Source: Pusillimonas caeni
GTDB lineage: Bacteria; Pseudomonadota; Gammaproteobacteria; Burkholderiales; Burkholderiaceae_B
DNA: 64,000 nucleotides
Direction: 5' to 3'
Assembly (NCBI RefSeq): GCF_003545815.1
Contig: NZ_PDUW01000006.1
Span: forward strand, 124,001-188,000
Shown here: one piece after another, positions 8,343-15,846 of the stretch
How the letters are laid out: each line of letters begins with the position of its first letter
Numbering within the stretch: position 1 is the stretch's first letter
Translations under genes and position numbers: made by a program
Notes under the pieces: generated by a model
What the model was told of the DNA's origin: nothing
The model's input: only the letters and a program-made list of their open reading frames with translations
Database searches by the model: none

Positions 8343-9157
8343 GGCGATTGCACCTGTCGATCATGGGTGGCGGCCGCCTGCAGCGCGGCCTGCTGGCGCA
8401 GCTGGCGCAGGGCTTCGAGGCTGAAGTGGGCAAACACCAGGGACGAGAATACCGGCAGCACCAGCCACGCGGGCGGAAACAGGTTGATGAGCGCCAGCAC
8501 GAAGCCCATCAGCCAATACTGCCGATTATGCCGGCGCCAGATCAGCTTGCGTTCGTGCGCATTGGCATGTTCGATGACGGCGTCCACCCGCAGCATGCGC
8601 GTGAAAGCAAAGGCCCACCACACGATGGGCAGCACGACCGGCAGCGGCGGAATCAGCCACAGCGGCATGGTCAGCAGCCAGCCCAGCGAAAACAATACGC
8701 CGACCCATATTGCATTCCATATGCCGTAGGAAGTGGAGAACTGCCCGTGGCGCACCACGCCGACGTACTCGCGCCTTTCGAGGTGGCGCAGAACGATGGG
8801 CATGACGAAGACGGCGGCGATGACCAGACCCAATATGCCCGACAAGGGCAGCAGGATGGCCACGGCCAGCAAGGGCACCAGATACAGCTTGATGGAGAAC
8901 AGGCCGATGGCCAGCAGCCACTGGTCGAACTCGTTCAGGTAGGACCAATTGAGCGCGTGGACGTCCAGCCAGTTGGTGAGGGGTGTCCAGAAGGCCCAGA
9001 TGAGCACCACGGCGCCCACCAGGGCAATAAAGAAGGGCAGCAGCAGCGTCAACAGCATCTTGGGATGGCATTGCGTGACGAGAGCCCGCTTGAACGCCAC
9101 CCCTACCGCCGCAAGCCCCGTGGACGAGGAAGACCGGACCGCAATGTCATAATCCAT
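8339..9157 (-). CDS. EI24-domain (CysZ-like) inner-membrane protein
   Basis: 272 residues with about five to six hydrophobic segments (for example MLLTLLLPFFIALVGAVVLI and LVPLLAVAILLPLSGILGLV). The layout and the central FSTSYGIWNAIWVGVLFSLG region fit the EI24 superfamily, which includes the sulfate transporter CysZ. The substrate is not known and no cysteine-biosynthesis gene is nearby. The ATG at 9157 is used; another ATG lies at 9150 and neither has a clear ribosome site. The gene overlaps the next one by 4 bases. Confidence 0.78.
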   Translation of the reverse strand: MDYDIAVRSSSSTGLAAVGVAFKRALVTQCHPKMLLTLLLPFFIALVGAVVLIWAFWTPLTNWLDVHALNWSYLNEFDQWLLAIGLFSIKLYLVPLLAVAILLPLSGILGLVIAAVFVMPIVLRHLERREYVGVVRHGQFSTSYGIWNAIWVGVLFSLGWLLTMPLWLIPPLPVVLPIVWWAFAFTRMLRVDAVIEHANAHERKLIWRRHNRQYWLMGFVLALINLFPPAWLVLPVFSSLVFAHFSLEALRQLRQQAALQAAATHDRQVQSP

Positions 9158-9220
9158 TATGGGCGACGCTTTGAAATGAACACCCGGCTATCATAATCAA
9201 ACACCATTCGCTTTGTCTTT

Positions 9221-9607
9221 ATGCCAATTTACGATACGCAACACGACCTTGCATCCCTGAAGGCCCGCCTGGACGGGAACGACGATCTGCTCGTCGTCTG
9301 TTATTGCGCCGCATGGTGCGATACCTGCACGCAGTATCGCCGCGACTTCACCGCGCTTGCCGAGCGGCATCCGGGGCATGTGTTCGTCTGGGTGGACATC
9401 GAAGAGCAGCCCGAGCTGCTGGGCGACGAGGACGTCGAAAATTTTCCGACCGTCCTGCTCCAGACGCCGGAAAACACGCTGTTCTTCGGCACCCAGCTGC
9501 CTTACGTCAGCCATCTCGAGCGCCTGCTGGAACGGGCGGACGAGCTGCGGCCGCTGGGACCCGGTCACTGCCCTCCGCTTCTGCGTCCCCTGCTCGGCTC
9601 GCCATGA
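9221..9607 (+). CDS. Thioredoxin-family protein
   Basis: 128 residues. A thioredoxin fold with active-site motif AAWCDTC (Cys33, Cys36) and the cis-Pro region FPTVLLQ at about 76. No signal peptide is visible, so it should act in the cytoplasm. The CDTC dipeptide differs from the CGPC of classical thioredoxin and suggests a specialised reductase or stress protein. The last 43 bases overlap the 3' end of the convergent TetR-type gene. Confidence 0.85.
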   Translation: MPIYDTQHDLASLKARLDGNDDLLVVCYCAAWCDTCTQYRRDFTALAERHPGHVFVWVDIEEQPELLGDEDVENFPTVLLQTPENTLFFGTQLPYVSHLERLLERADELRPLGPGHCPPLLRPLLGSP

Positions 9608-10329
9608 CCCGCTGCGCCGCCCGAGGGCTTTGCCGGGTCCGTCCCGGGCAAAGGGGCGCCCAACCCCCGCATCAGGATCCGTGTCACGAATGCAATGTAG
9701 TCGTCGGTAAGGCTGCGCTCATGCGCCCTGTCGCCGAACATCCGCTGCAGCAGCGGCCCTGAATTCGCATAGAACACGCAGGCTCCCAGCATCATGAGAT
9801 GCAGGAACCTGGGGTCGCTCTCCCGGCCGGCCGCATCGACCTCGGCCGAATCGATCAATACGCGCGTCAGCGCCAGGCCGCGGTCCACCACGCCCTGGGC
9901 GATGCCTTCGTCATGGTCGGTGCCATCTGTTTCGCGGCCTTCGGCAAGGTATATCTCCTTGAACACCAAGTCCGCGAACTGGGGCATCTCGTGCATCACG
10001 TCTATGAGCAGCTCTAGACGCATGCGGATTTTTTCTTCCAGGCTGCCCCGTTCGGAAAACATGGCCTGGCTTCTGCCCTGCAGCTCGCTCAATACCCGGG
10101 CGGCCACCGCCTTCAGCACGCCGGTCTTGTCGCGGAAGTAGTACCGCACCAGAGCGCGGTCCACCTTGGCGTCGGCCGCCACGTCGCTCAATGTCAATTG
10201 CTGGGCCGACTTGTGCCGCAGCAGCAGAACCGCCGATTGCAGGATCGCTTCCCGACCCACTGAATCCCTTTCGGACGGACGGCCCGCCTGCCGCGGTCTG
10301 CCGGCCTTTTGTGCGCGTGAACGAGTCAT
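9565..10329 (-). CDS. TetR/AcrR-family transcriptional regulator
   Basis: 254 residues. The N-terminal TetR HTH is at about 25-70 (LTLSDVAADAKVDRALVRYYFRDK split around the recognition helix). The long C-terminal domain is variable and presumably binds the effector. The start is placed at 10329 (MTRSRAQKAGRPRQ). An open frame reaching 10503 would cover the promoter and palindrome at 10362-10424 and is rejected. The gene is divergent from the binding-protein/Rieske operon, and the palindrome lies 60-95 bases upstream of its start, so it very likely represses that operon and perhaps itself. The Pro/Gly-rich C-terminus overlaps the thioredoxin-like gene. Confidence 0.88.
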   Translation of the reverse strand: MTRSRAQKAGRPRQAGRPSERDSVGREAILQSAVLLLRHKSAQQLTLSDVAADAKVDRALVRYYFRDKTGVLKAVAARVLSELQGRSQAMFSERGSLEEKIRMRLELLIDVMHEMPQFADLVFKEIYLAEGRETDGTDHDEGIAQGVVDRGLALTRVLIDSAEVDAAGRESDPRFLHLMMLGACVFYANSGPLLQRMFGDRAHERSLTDDYIAFVTRILMRGLGAPLPGTDPAKPSGGAAGHGEPSRGRRSGGQ

Positions 10330-10361
10330 GAGTATCGAGGCACCGAAAAAATCAAATTTTG

Positions 10362-10391
10362 TTGACAGCAAAAAATCACCCTCATTATACT
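10362..10391 (+). promoter_or_regulatory. Strong sigma70-type promoter of the Rieske operon
   Basis: TTGACA (10362-10367) is a perfect -35 box. TATACT (10386-10391) is a 5/6 -10 box, and the spacer is 18 bases. The -10 overlaps the left end of the palindrome at 10389-10424, the arrangement expected for repression by the divergent TetR-type protein. Confidence 0.8.
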
Positions 10392-10424
10392 TGCCTAATT
10401 CCCACATATGGGAATTAGGCAAGT
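10389..10424. promoter_or_regulatory. Operator palindrome (15+15 bp) for the TetR-type regulator
   Basis: ACTTGCCTAATTCCC and GGGAATTAGGCAAGT form perfect 15 bp arms around a 6-base centre (ACATAT). It overlaps the -10 box and the probable transcription start of the operon that begins at 10487. This is longer than a typical TetR site and may take two dimers. Confidence 0.75.
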
Positions 10425-10486
10425 CGGACGTTTCCGCCCCGTCGCCCGCGGTCGCCCCCACCCTTCCACACATCATGGAGCTTTGC

Positions 10487-10786
10487 ATGGAACCCGCCTT
10501 CAACCCCTATCTACAGCCCTCTTCGCCTCCGTCCGTCCATGTCGGCGGCAAGGGCTACATCGAGCTGCCCGGCAAAGCTGAAAACCTGCGCTGGCAAACT
10601 CGCAAGGCCGCGCCCACCGAATACGAGAACGCGCTGGCCGACGCCCTGGAACAGGCTTACACATCGGGAGCCGTCACGGCCGAGGAAATCGTCGAAAGCC
10701 TGAACCGGCGGGCCTTCAGGAACGCATCCGGAGACCGCTGGACGGTGGCGGGCCTGACATCGGAAATGTCGGTGCTGGGCCAATGA
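10487..10786 (+). CDS. Recombinase-like helix-turn-helix small protein of Rieske operons
   Basis: 99 residues starting MEPAFNPYLQPSSPP, with GYIELPGKAENLRWQTR and, towards the C-terminus, ADALEQAYTSGAVTAEEIVE and WTVAGLTSEMSVLG. Small proteins of this type are found next to ring-hydroxylating oxygenase genes and are named for a helix-turn-helix resembling one in recombinases. No recombinase catalytic domain is present. The start at 10487 is preceded by GGAG; an ATG 12 bases upstream is less well placed. It is the first gene behind the promoter at 10362. Its role is unknown; it may be an accessory or regulatory protein. Confidence 0.75.
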   Translation: MEPAFNPYLQPSSPPSVHVGGKGYIELPGKAENLRWQTRKAAPTEYENALADALEQAYTSGAVTAEEIVESLNRRAFRNASGDRWTVAGLTSEMSVLGQ

Positions 10787-10825
10787 ATCCTTCTTTCATT
10801 TCATAAAATCCCAAGGAGACACATC

Positions 10826-11809
10826 ATGAGTACAACCCAACGCATGGCGCTGGCCATCGCAGGCATGGCATTGACCCTGGGGGCTGCCGCATCCCATGCG
10901 CAGGACCTGCGCAGCGTCACCTACCTTCTGCCTGCTCCGCCCGCTTTGCCGGCCTTCGCGCCGTGGATGGTGGCGCAGCAGCGCGGCTACTACGCGAAAG
11001 AGGGTCTGAACGTGACGTTCGTCACGGCAAAAGGCGGGGCCGACGTCGCCAAGCAGGTGGGCGCCGGCAACGCTCCCCTGGGCGGCGGAGTGGGCGACAC
11101 GCCCATCATCGTGCGGGCCAATGGAATCCCGATCAAGGCCGTGGCGGTGCTGGGCGGCGCATCGTTCATGCATCTGGCCCTCGACAAAGATTCGGGCATA
11201 CAGTCGGTCGCGCAATTGAAAGGCAAGACAGCGGGTGCGATGTCCTATTCGGACACGACCTATTTTGCCCTGCTGGGCATGCTCAAGGCGAACGGCCTGG
11301 ACAAGAGCGACGTGGACATACAGGCGTCGGGGCCGGCCGTGTGGAAGCTGTTTGCCGACAGGAAGATCCCCGCCCTCGCCTCCATCCCCGAATGGAGCGT
11401 CAATGCCGAACTTGCCGGCGTGAACGTGGAAATCATTCCCGCCGACAAGTATTTCAAGAGCATGGCCCAGGCGATTCTCGCCTCGGACGAGACCATCGAG
11501 AAAGATCCCGAGCTGGTTCGCGGCTTTGTGCGCGCGACCCTGAAGGGGCTCGAAGACATCATCGATGACCCCGCGTCGGCCGCCAAAGCGTACATCGAGG
11601 CCGTTCCCACATATCAAGGCAAGGAGGACTACGTCGAACGCGTCTTCAAGCTTTACAACGAACTGGTGTACGCCGGCCAGAAACACCCCGGCGAGATCGA
11701 TCCGGAGCGCTTGGGCGCCCTGCAGGACTTCTACGTCAAGGAAGGAATCGTCAACAAGGCCGTTCCCCTGGACGAGCTGTATACCAACACATTCATCCCG
11801 GGACGCTGA
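10826..11809 (+). CDS. Periplasmic substrate-binding protein, NitT/TauT (NMT1) type
   Basis: 327 residues with a signal peptide (MALAIAGMALTLGAAASHAQ, cleavage after HAQ at about 26). The SsuA/THI5-like fold is shown by WMVAQQRGYYAKEGLNV, the Gly-rich VGAGNAPLGGGVGDTPIIV and LKGKTAGAMSYSDTTYF. It would deliver a small organic solute, possibly an aromatic acid or sulfonate, to an ABC transporter. No permease or ATPase gene is adjacent, so the partner must lie elsewhere or be shared. An AAGGAG ribosome site lies about 9 bases upstream. It lies between the HTH-like gene and the Rieske oxygenase gene in one operon. Confidence 0.88.
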   Translation: MSTTQRMALAIAGMALTLGAAASHAQDLRSVTYLLPAPPALPAFAPWMVAQQRGYYAKEGLNVTFVTAKGGADVAKQVGAGNAPLGGGVGDTPIIVRANGIPIKAVAVLGGASFMHLALDKDSGIQSVAQLKGKTAGAMSYSDTTYFALLGMLKANGLDKSDVDIQASGPAVWKLFADRKIPALASIPEWSVNAELAGVNVEIIPADKYFKSMAQAILASDETIEKDPELVRGFVRATLKGLEDIIDDPASAAKAYIEAVPTYQGKEDYVERVFKLYNELVYAGQKHPGEIDPERLGALQDFYVKEGIVNKAVPLDELYTNTFIPGR

Positions 11810-11852
11810 ACCGCCGCGCTTCTCCCGAACCGACACGACAAGGTAGAAAACC

Positions 11853-12887
11853 ATGAACCACGACATCGCCCACCGATCGGCCGAACGGGTCGAAACAGGA
11901 CTGAGAAACTTCTGGTATCCCGTAGTGCCCAGCTACATGCTGGGGCCCACGCCCATCGGCATTACCCGCCTTTCAGAGGAAATCGTATTATGGCGGGACC
12001 AGGACGGCCGGGTGCATGCCGTTGAAGACCGATGTCCGCATCGCGGCGCCCGGCTTTCGCTGGGCTGGAATCTGGGCGACCGCATCGCCTGCTGGTACCA
12101 CGGAGTGGAAGTCGACGGCAGCGGCGCCGTCGCCGACGTTCCCGCGGTAGCGTCCTGCTCCCTGAAAGGAAAGACCTGCCTCAAGTGTTTCCCGGCGGTG
12201 GAATCGAACGGCGCCATCTTCCTGTGGTTCGGCGATCAGGCCGACACACCCCCCGCCCCGTTCCAGCTTCCCGAAGAAATGAGCAGCGACGAGTATTCCG
12301 GCTTTCTATGCATGCAGAACTGGAAGTGCAATCACCGCTACGCCATCGACAATGTCATGGACCTGATGCACGGCCGCTATCTGCATGCCTCGTCGCATTC
12401 GATGGCCGAGGGCGACAAGCGCGCGGAAATGGAGATCAGGCATACCGAAACCGGCCTGATCTTCGAAAAGAAGAACCAGCGCGGCGTCAATTTCGACTGG
12501 GTGGAATTCGGCATGACCTCGGCCATATGGCTGCGCCTTGCCGTGCCATACCAGAAGAAGTACGGCGGGGGCGAGTTCATTATCGTCGGCTTCGTGACGC
12601 CCGTGGACGAGCAGCACTGCCAAGTCTACTTCTGGCGCATCAAGAAGGCCTCGGGACTCGAGCGCGACATGTGGAGATTCCTATATCGCAACCGCCTCGA
12701 AGGCTTGCACTGGGACGTCCTGGAGCAGGACCGCCTGGTCCTGGAAACCATGACGGCGGACGCCCGTTCCAAAGAGAACCTGTATCAGCACGATGTCGGC
12801 CTCGTCCGCGTCAGGCGCATCATGGAGAAAATCGCGTTCGAACAGGCCGGCGGATCGGCGGCCGCGGCCGCGGCGAGCCTGCACTAG
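11853..12887 (+). CDS. Rieske-type aromatic ring-hydroxylating / O-demethylating oxygenase, alpha subunit
   Basis: 344 residues. The Rieske [2Fe-2S] site is CPH (Cys61, His63) and CWYH (Cys80, His83). The mononuclear iron site has the D-x2-H-x4-H pattern (Asp170, His173, His178, in DLMHGRYLH). Length and layout match vanillate O-demethylase (VanA-like) and phenoxybenzoate dioxygenase-like enzymes. It would need a reductase, which is not encoded here. Its stop codon TAG is also the first triplet of the hairpin repeat at 12885-12934. Substrate unknown; co-expression with a binding protein suggests an imported compound. Confidence 0.9.
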   Translation: MNHDIAHRSAERVETGLRNFWYPVVPSYMLGPTPIGITRLSEEIVLWRDQDGRVHAVEDRCPHRGARLSLGWNLGDRIACWYHGVEVDGSGAVADVPAVASCSLKGKTCLKCFPAVESNGAIFLWFGDQADTPPAPFQLPEEMSSDEYSGFLCMQNWKCNHRYAIDNVMDLMHGRYLHASSHSMAEGDKRAEMEIRHTETGLIFEKKNQRGVNFDWVEFGMTSAIWLRLAVPYQKKYGGGEFIIVGFVTPVDEQHCQVYFWRIKKASGLERDMWRFLYRNRLEGLHWDVLEQDRLVLETMTADARSKENLYQHDVGLVRVRRIMEKIAFEQAGGSAAAAAASLH

Positions 12888-12934
12888 AGTCTGTTGACAC
12901 TGAAAGGGCTGCCCTTTCAGTGTCAACAGGCCCT
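12885..12934. repeat. Hairpin copy of the TAGGGCCTGTTGACACT repeat
   Basis: CTGTTGACACTGAAAGGGC (12891-12909) and GCCCTTTCAGTGTCAACAG (12911-12929) are perfect 19 bp inverted arms one base apart, followed by GCCCT. The TAG at the left edge is the stop codon of the Rieske gene. It lies between convergent genes and could act as a bidirectional terminator, though there is no T-tract. Confidence 0.8.
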
Positions 12935-12977
12935 CGGGCGCGTCGACGCTAATGGCTTGAGCTCCCGCCGGGAGCGG

Positions 12978-14330
12978 TCAGCGGCCACCTCCCAGCAGCA
13001 CGCCTACCGATTTCTTGCTCGAGCCCGAGGAAGAAGGCTTGTTGGGAGACTCGGAGGCCGCCTTGCCGGCGCTGGGCGCGGGCACGTAGGGACGATAGAA
13101 GAAATCGTCGACCGGCTTGCGCGGGCTGGACCCGGGGCTGCGCGGACGGTCGCTGAAACGCGAACGCGGCGGAAGGCTCAGGCGGCCGCGAGGAATCTTG
13201 GCCTTGATGAGCTTTTCGATGTCGAGCAGGAAGCGTTCTTCGTCCGGCGCAAACAGGGCAATGGCCTCGCCCTTGGCGCCGGCGCGGCCCGTGCGCCCGA
13301 TGCGATGCACGTAGTCCTCGGCGTTGTACGGAAGATCGTAGTTGATGACGCAAGGCACGCCGGCCACGTCCAGGCCGCGCGCCGCCACGTCGGTGGCCAC
13401 CAGCACCTCGAGCTCGCCGGCCTTGAAGGCCTCGAGCGCCTTCATGCGGTCGAGCTGGCTTTTATCGCCGTGGATGGATTCCGCCTTGACACCGTCGCGC
13501 TCGAGCTGGCGCGCCAGCCGGCTGGTGCCGATCTTGGTGTTCGAGAACACGATGACCTGATTCAGGCCGCGCGACTTGACCAGATGCACCACCGCCGCGC
13601 GCTTGTCGTCGCCCGACAGCGGATAGGCGATCTGGCTGACGGTGTCGGCCGTGGCATTGCGCGCCGCCACTTCGATCTCGACCGGCGTGTTCAGGCTGGC
13701 GCGCGCCAGCTTGCGGATCTCGCTGCTGAAGGTGGCCGAGAACAGCAGCGTCTGCCGCTTGACCGGCAGCAGGCGCACAATGCGCTCCAGATCGGGCAGA
13801 AAGCCCATGTCCAGCATGCGGTCGGCCTCGTCCAGCACCAGGATGCCCACCTGGCTCAGGTTGACGTTGCGCTGCTCGACGTGGTCGAGCAGCCGGCCCG
13901 GCGTGGCGATGAGCACTTCGCAGCCTCGCCGCAGGGCATCGCGCTGCGGCCCGATGTCGACGCCGCCGAAGACCACAGCAGAGCGCAGGGGAGTGCCTTG
14001 ACGGTACTTGGCAACGCTGTCGGCCACCTGATCGGCCAACTCGCGCGTAGGGGTAAGGATGAGGGCCCGCACGGGGTGGCGCGCCGGCGACGCACTGGTA
14101 TTGGCAAGCGCCATCAGGCGATGCAATATCGGCAGCGTGAAAGCCGCCGTCTTGCCCGTGCCTGTCTGGGCTGCGCCCATGACGTCGCGTCCCTGTATGA
14201 CGACGGGTATCGCTTGGCTCTGGATGGGGGTTGGCGTGGTGTATCCGGTCGCGGCAATCGCCTGCAATATGCTGGGATGCAGACCAAAGTCCGAGAACGT
14301 GGGTGTGTCAGTGGTGATGGTGTCTGTCAT
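12978..14330 (-). CDS. rhlE: DEAD-box ATP-dependent RNA helicase, RhlE type
   Basis: 450 residues. The DEAD-box motifs appear in order: Q motif with TPTPIQSQAIPVV, motif I AQTGTGKTAAF, Ia PTRELADQV, TPGRL, II DEADRMLDMGF, III SATF, the C-terminal RecA domain with VLVATDVAARGLDVAGV and VI YVHRIGRTGRAG. The C-terminus is a basic Ser/Pro-rich tail (PPRSRFSDRPRSPGSSPRK), as in RhlE and related cold-stress helicases. It unwinds short RNA duplexes in ribosome assembly and RNA turnover, in the cytoplasm. Its end faces the hairpin repeat after the Rieske gene. Confidence 0.9.
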   Translation of the reverse strand: MTDTITTDTPTFSDFGLHPSILQAIAATGYTTPTPIQSQAIPVVIQGRDVMGAAQTGTGKTAAFTLPILHRLMALANTSASPARHPVRALILTPTRELADQVADSVAKYRQGTPLRSAVVFGGVDIGPQRDALRRGCEVLIATPGRLLDHVEQRNVNLSQVGILVLDEADRMLDMGFLPDLERIVRLLPVKRQTLLFSATFSSEIRKLARASLNTPVEIEVAARNATADTVSQIAYPLSGDDKRAAVVHLVKSRGLNQVIVFSNTKIGTSRLARQLERDGVKAESIHGDKSQLDRMKALEAFKAGELEVLVATDVAARGLDVAGVPCVINYDLPYNAEDYVHRIGRTGRAGAKGEAIALFAPDEERFLLDIEKLIKAKIPRGRLSLPPRSRFSDRPRSPGSSPRKPVDDFFYRPYVPAPSAGKAASESPNKPSSSGSSKKSVGVLLGGGR

Positions 14331-14480
14331 TGAAATGGTAAATGCCGGCCCGGGCGAATGCCCAGACCGGCTTTGGTAACTGATCTATTTTAGCGCAGCG
14401 GCCGGCCGGCCGCGTTCAAAGCCGTGTTTCGCCGCCACAAGTGTCGTGAAATTTCAACGGTTTGCGCTGCGGCGCGGCCG

Positions 14481-14810
14481 TCAGAGCAGCCAATCTATGA
14501 GCCAATAGGCGCACATTCCGCCCACCATCAGGCCGATGGTGCTGCGCGTGCGCCAGTAGATCAGCGTGGCCGCCACGGCCGCCAGCATTTTCACGTCGAA
14601 AACGGCCGCGGCGCCGGCTTCCCAGGGCAGCAGATCCGGCACGATGATGGCCGTCAGGGCCGCGACCGGGGCATAGCGCAGGGCGCGCCGCACCGGGTCG
14701 GTCAGCGGCAAATGGTCGCCGAACAGAAAATAGCCCGCCCGGGTCAGCACGCAGCATAGCGTCAGCAGGGCGATCGCCGCCAGCACATAGTTGTTCGTCA
14801 CGCCGTTCAT
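14481..14810 (-). CDS. azlD: AzlD-type branched-chain amino acid exporter small subunit
   Basis: 109 residues with about four hydrophobic helices. It has the family segment LTRAGYFLFGDHLPL and RRALRYAPVAALTAIIVPDLL. AzlD works with AzlC (the LIV-E family) as a two-part exporter of branched-chain amino acids or related compounds in the inner membrane. The start ATG overlaps the azlC stop by 4 bases (ATGA), so the two are translationally coupled. Confidence 0.9.
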   Translation of the reverse strand: MNGVTNNYVLAAIALLTLCCVLTRAGYFLFGDHLPLTDPVRRALRYAPVAALTAIIVPDLLPWEAGAAAVFDVKMLAAVAATLIYWRTRSTIGLMVGGMCAYWLIDWLL

Positions 14811-15544
14811 GGCGCCCTCCTGGCTTTGTGCCGCTCGGCCAGCACGCCCGCGGCCACGCCCGCCACGATGGCCACTGCCAGGCCCAGGCGCAGCGGCAGG
14901 GGCTGGCCCAGCCACGCGACCGCTCCGGTCACCAGCACCGACACCGCCATGGGCATGGCCTTGACGAGCGGGATGGCCACGCCCATGAGCGCCAGGGTGG
15001 CCGCGAACTCGAGCGACCATTCCGGCGGCACGAAAGCCCCCATGTAGATGCCCAGCAACGAAAAGAATTGCCACAGGAACCAGCCCGGCACGATGATGCC
15101 CAGGTAGTACCACAGCTGGCCGCGCGTGCCCTTGCGCCGCGCATCGCCGTAGCGGGTCATGAAGAAGACGAAGACCAGGTCGCTGCACCAGTACCCCAGG
15201 GCCAGCCTTTTGGGCCACGAGTACTTGCGGAAATAAGGCTGCAGGGCGGCGCCGAAGATGATGAAGCGGATGTTCACCACGAAGCCGGCGGCGAAGATCA
15301 GCCACAGGGGCGCGCCGGCCATCATGAGGGGCAAGGCGGTGAGCTGGGCCGAACCCGCATAGACGAGCACGGACATCAGCACGGCCATGCCCTCTGACAG
15401 GCCGTAGCTGACCATGGCAAAGCCCGTCACGAAGGCCCAGATGCACAGCGCCGCCAGGGCCGAGGCGGCCTCTCCGAAGCCGACCGCAAAGCTGCGGCGC
15501 GCCCGTGCGTCGGGCCACGATATGCTGCTTCTGGAATGCGCCAC
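14807..15544 (-). CDS. azlC: AzlC-type branched-chain amino acid exporter large subunit
   Basis: 245 residues with multiple membrane helices. Typical marks are FVTGFAMVSYGLSEG near the N-terminus, YAGSAQLTALPLM and GFVVNIRFIIFGAAL. It forms the transport subunit paired with AzlD. The start is a GTG at 15542-15544 with no obvious ribosome site. Only four bases separate it from the inverted-repeat element at 15549-15731, which has therefore replaced or displaced the native leader. A divergent ilvE on the other side of the element also deals with branched-chain amino acids, so the pairing is functionally coherent. Confidence 0.88.
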   Translation of the reverse strand: MAHSRSSISWPDARARRSFAVGFGEAASALAALCIWAFVTGFAMVSYGLSEGMAVLMSVLVYAGSAQLTALPLMMAGAPLWLIFAAGFVVNIRFIIFGAALQPYFRKYSWPKRLALGYWCSDLVFVFFMTRYGDARRKGTRGQLWYYLGIIVPGWFLWQFFSLLGIYMGAFVPPEWSLEFAATLALMGVAIPLVKAMPMAVSVLVTGAVAWLGQPLPLRLGLAVAIVAGVAAGVLAERHKARRAP

Positions 15545-15548
15545 CGAC

Positions 15549-15731
15549 TAAGGCCTGTTGACACTAAAAGGGCAGCCGCACTGGCCGGCCAGCCCGAAGG
15601 GTGAGCACGCAAATAGCCGCCCCTCTGCGTTGCGAATGCTCGCCGGGGAACCACCCCGACTGCGCTTCGCGCCTTGATGGTCAGCTATTTGCGTGCTCAT
15701 GCGACTGCCCTTTTAGTGTCAACAGGCCCTA
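15549..15731. repeat. 183 bp nested inverted-repeat element (MITE-like)
   Basis: The outer arms at 15549-15579 and 15701-15731 match over 31 bases with two mismatches and contain GGCCTGTTGACACTAAAAGG. The inner arms TGAGCACGCAAATAGC (15602-15617) and GCTATTTGCGTGCTCA (15684-15699) are perfect 16-mers. No reading frame fills it. It separates the divergent azlC and ilvE genes. Partial copies of the outer arm recur elsewhere in the window, so this is the most complete example of the family. Confidence 0.85.
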
Positions 15732-15846
15732 AACCTTTATTTAAAAACCGTCCCGGCCCGCCGACGATGCGCGGGCCAATCGGGGATGATATACGAAAAC
15801 AGGCCTGCCGCTTGGTACAATGACGCCTCTTTTCATGGAGAGCATT

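Noticed and set aside
10330-10503. N-terminal extension of the TetR-type protein
   Set aside because: It would place coding sequence over the promoter and palindrome at 10362-10424, and the extra residues have no family similarity.
10487-10786. Site-specific recombinase
   Set aside because: Only a short helix-turn-helix-like segment is present, no catalytic domain, and the gene sits in a Rieske operon.
12894-14333. 479-codon plus-strand frame opposite the RNA helicase
   Set aside because: The minus strand has all DEAD-box motifs; the plus frame is low-complexity and has no domain.
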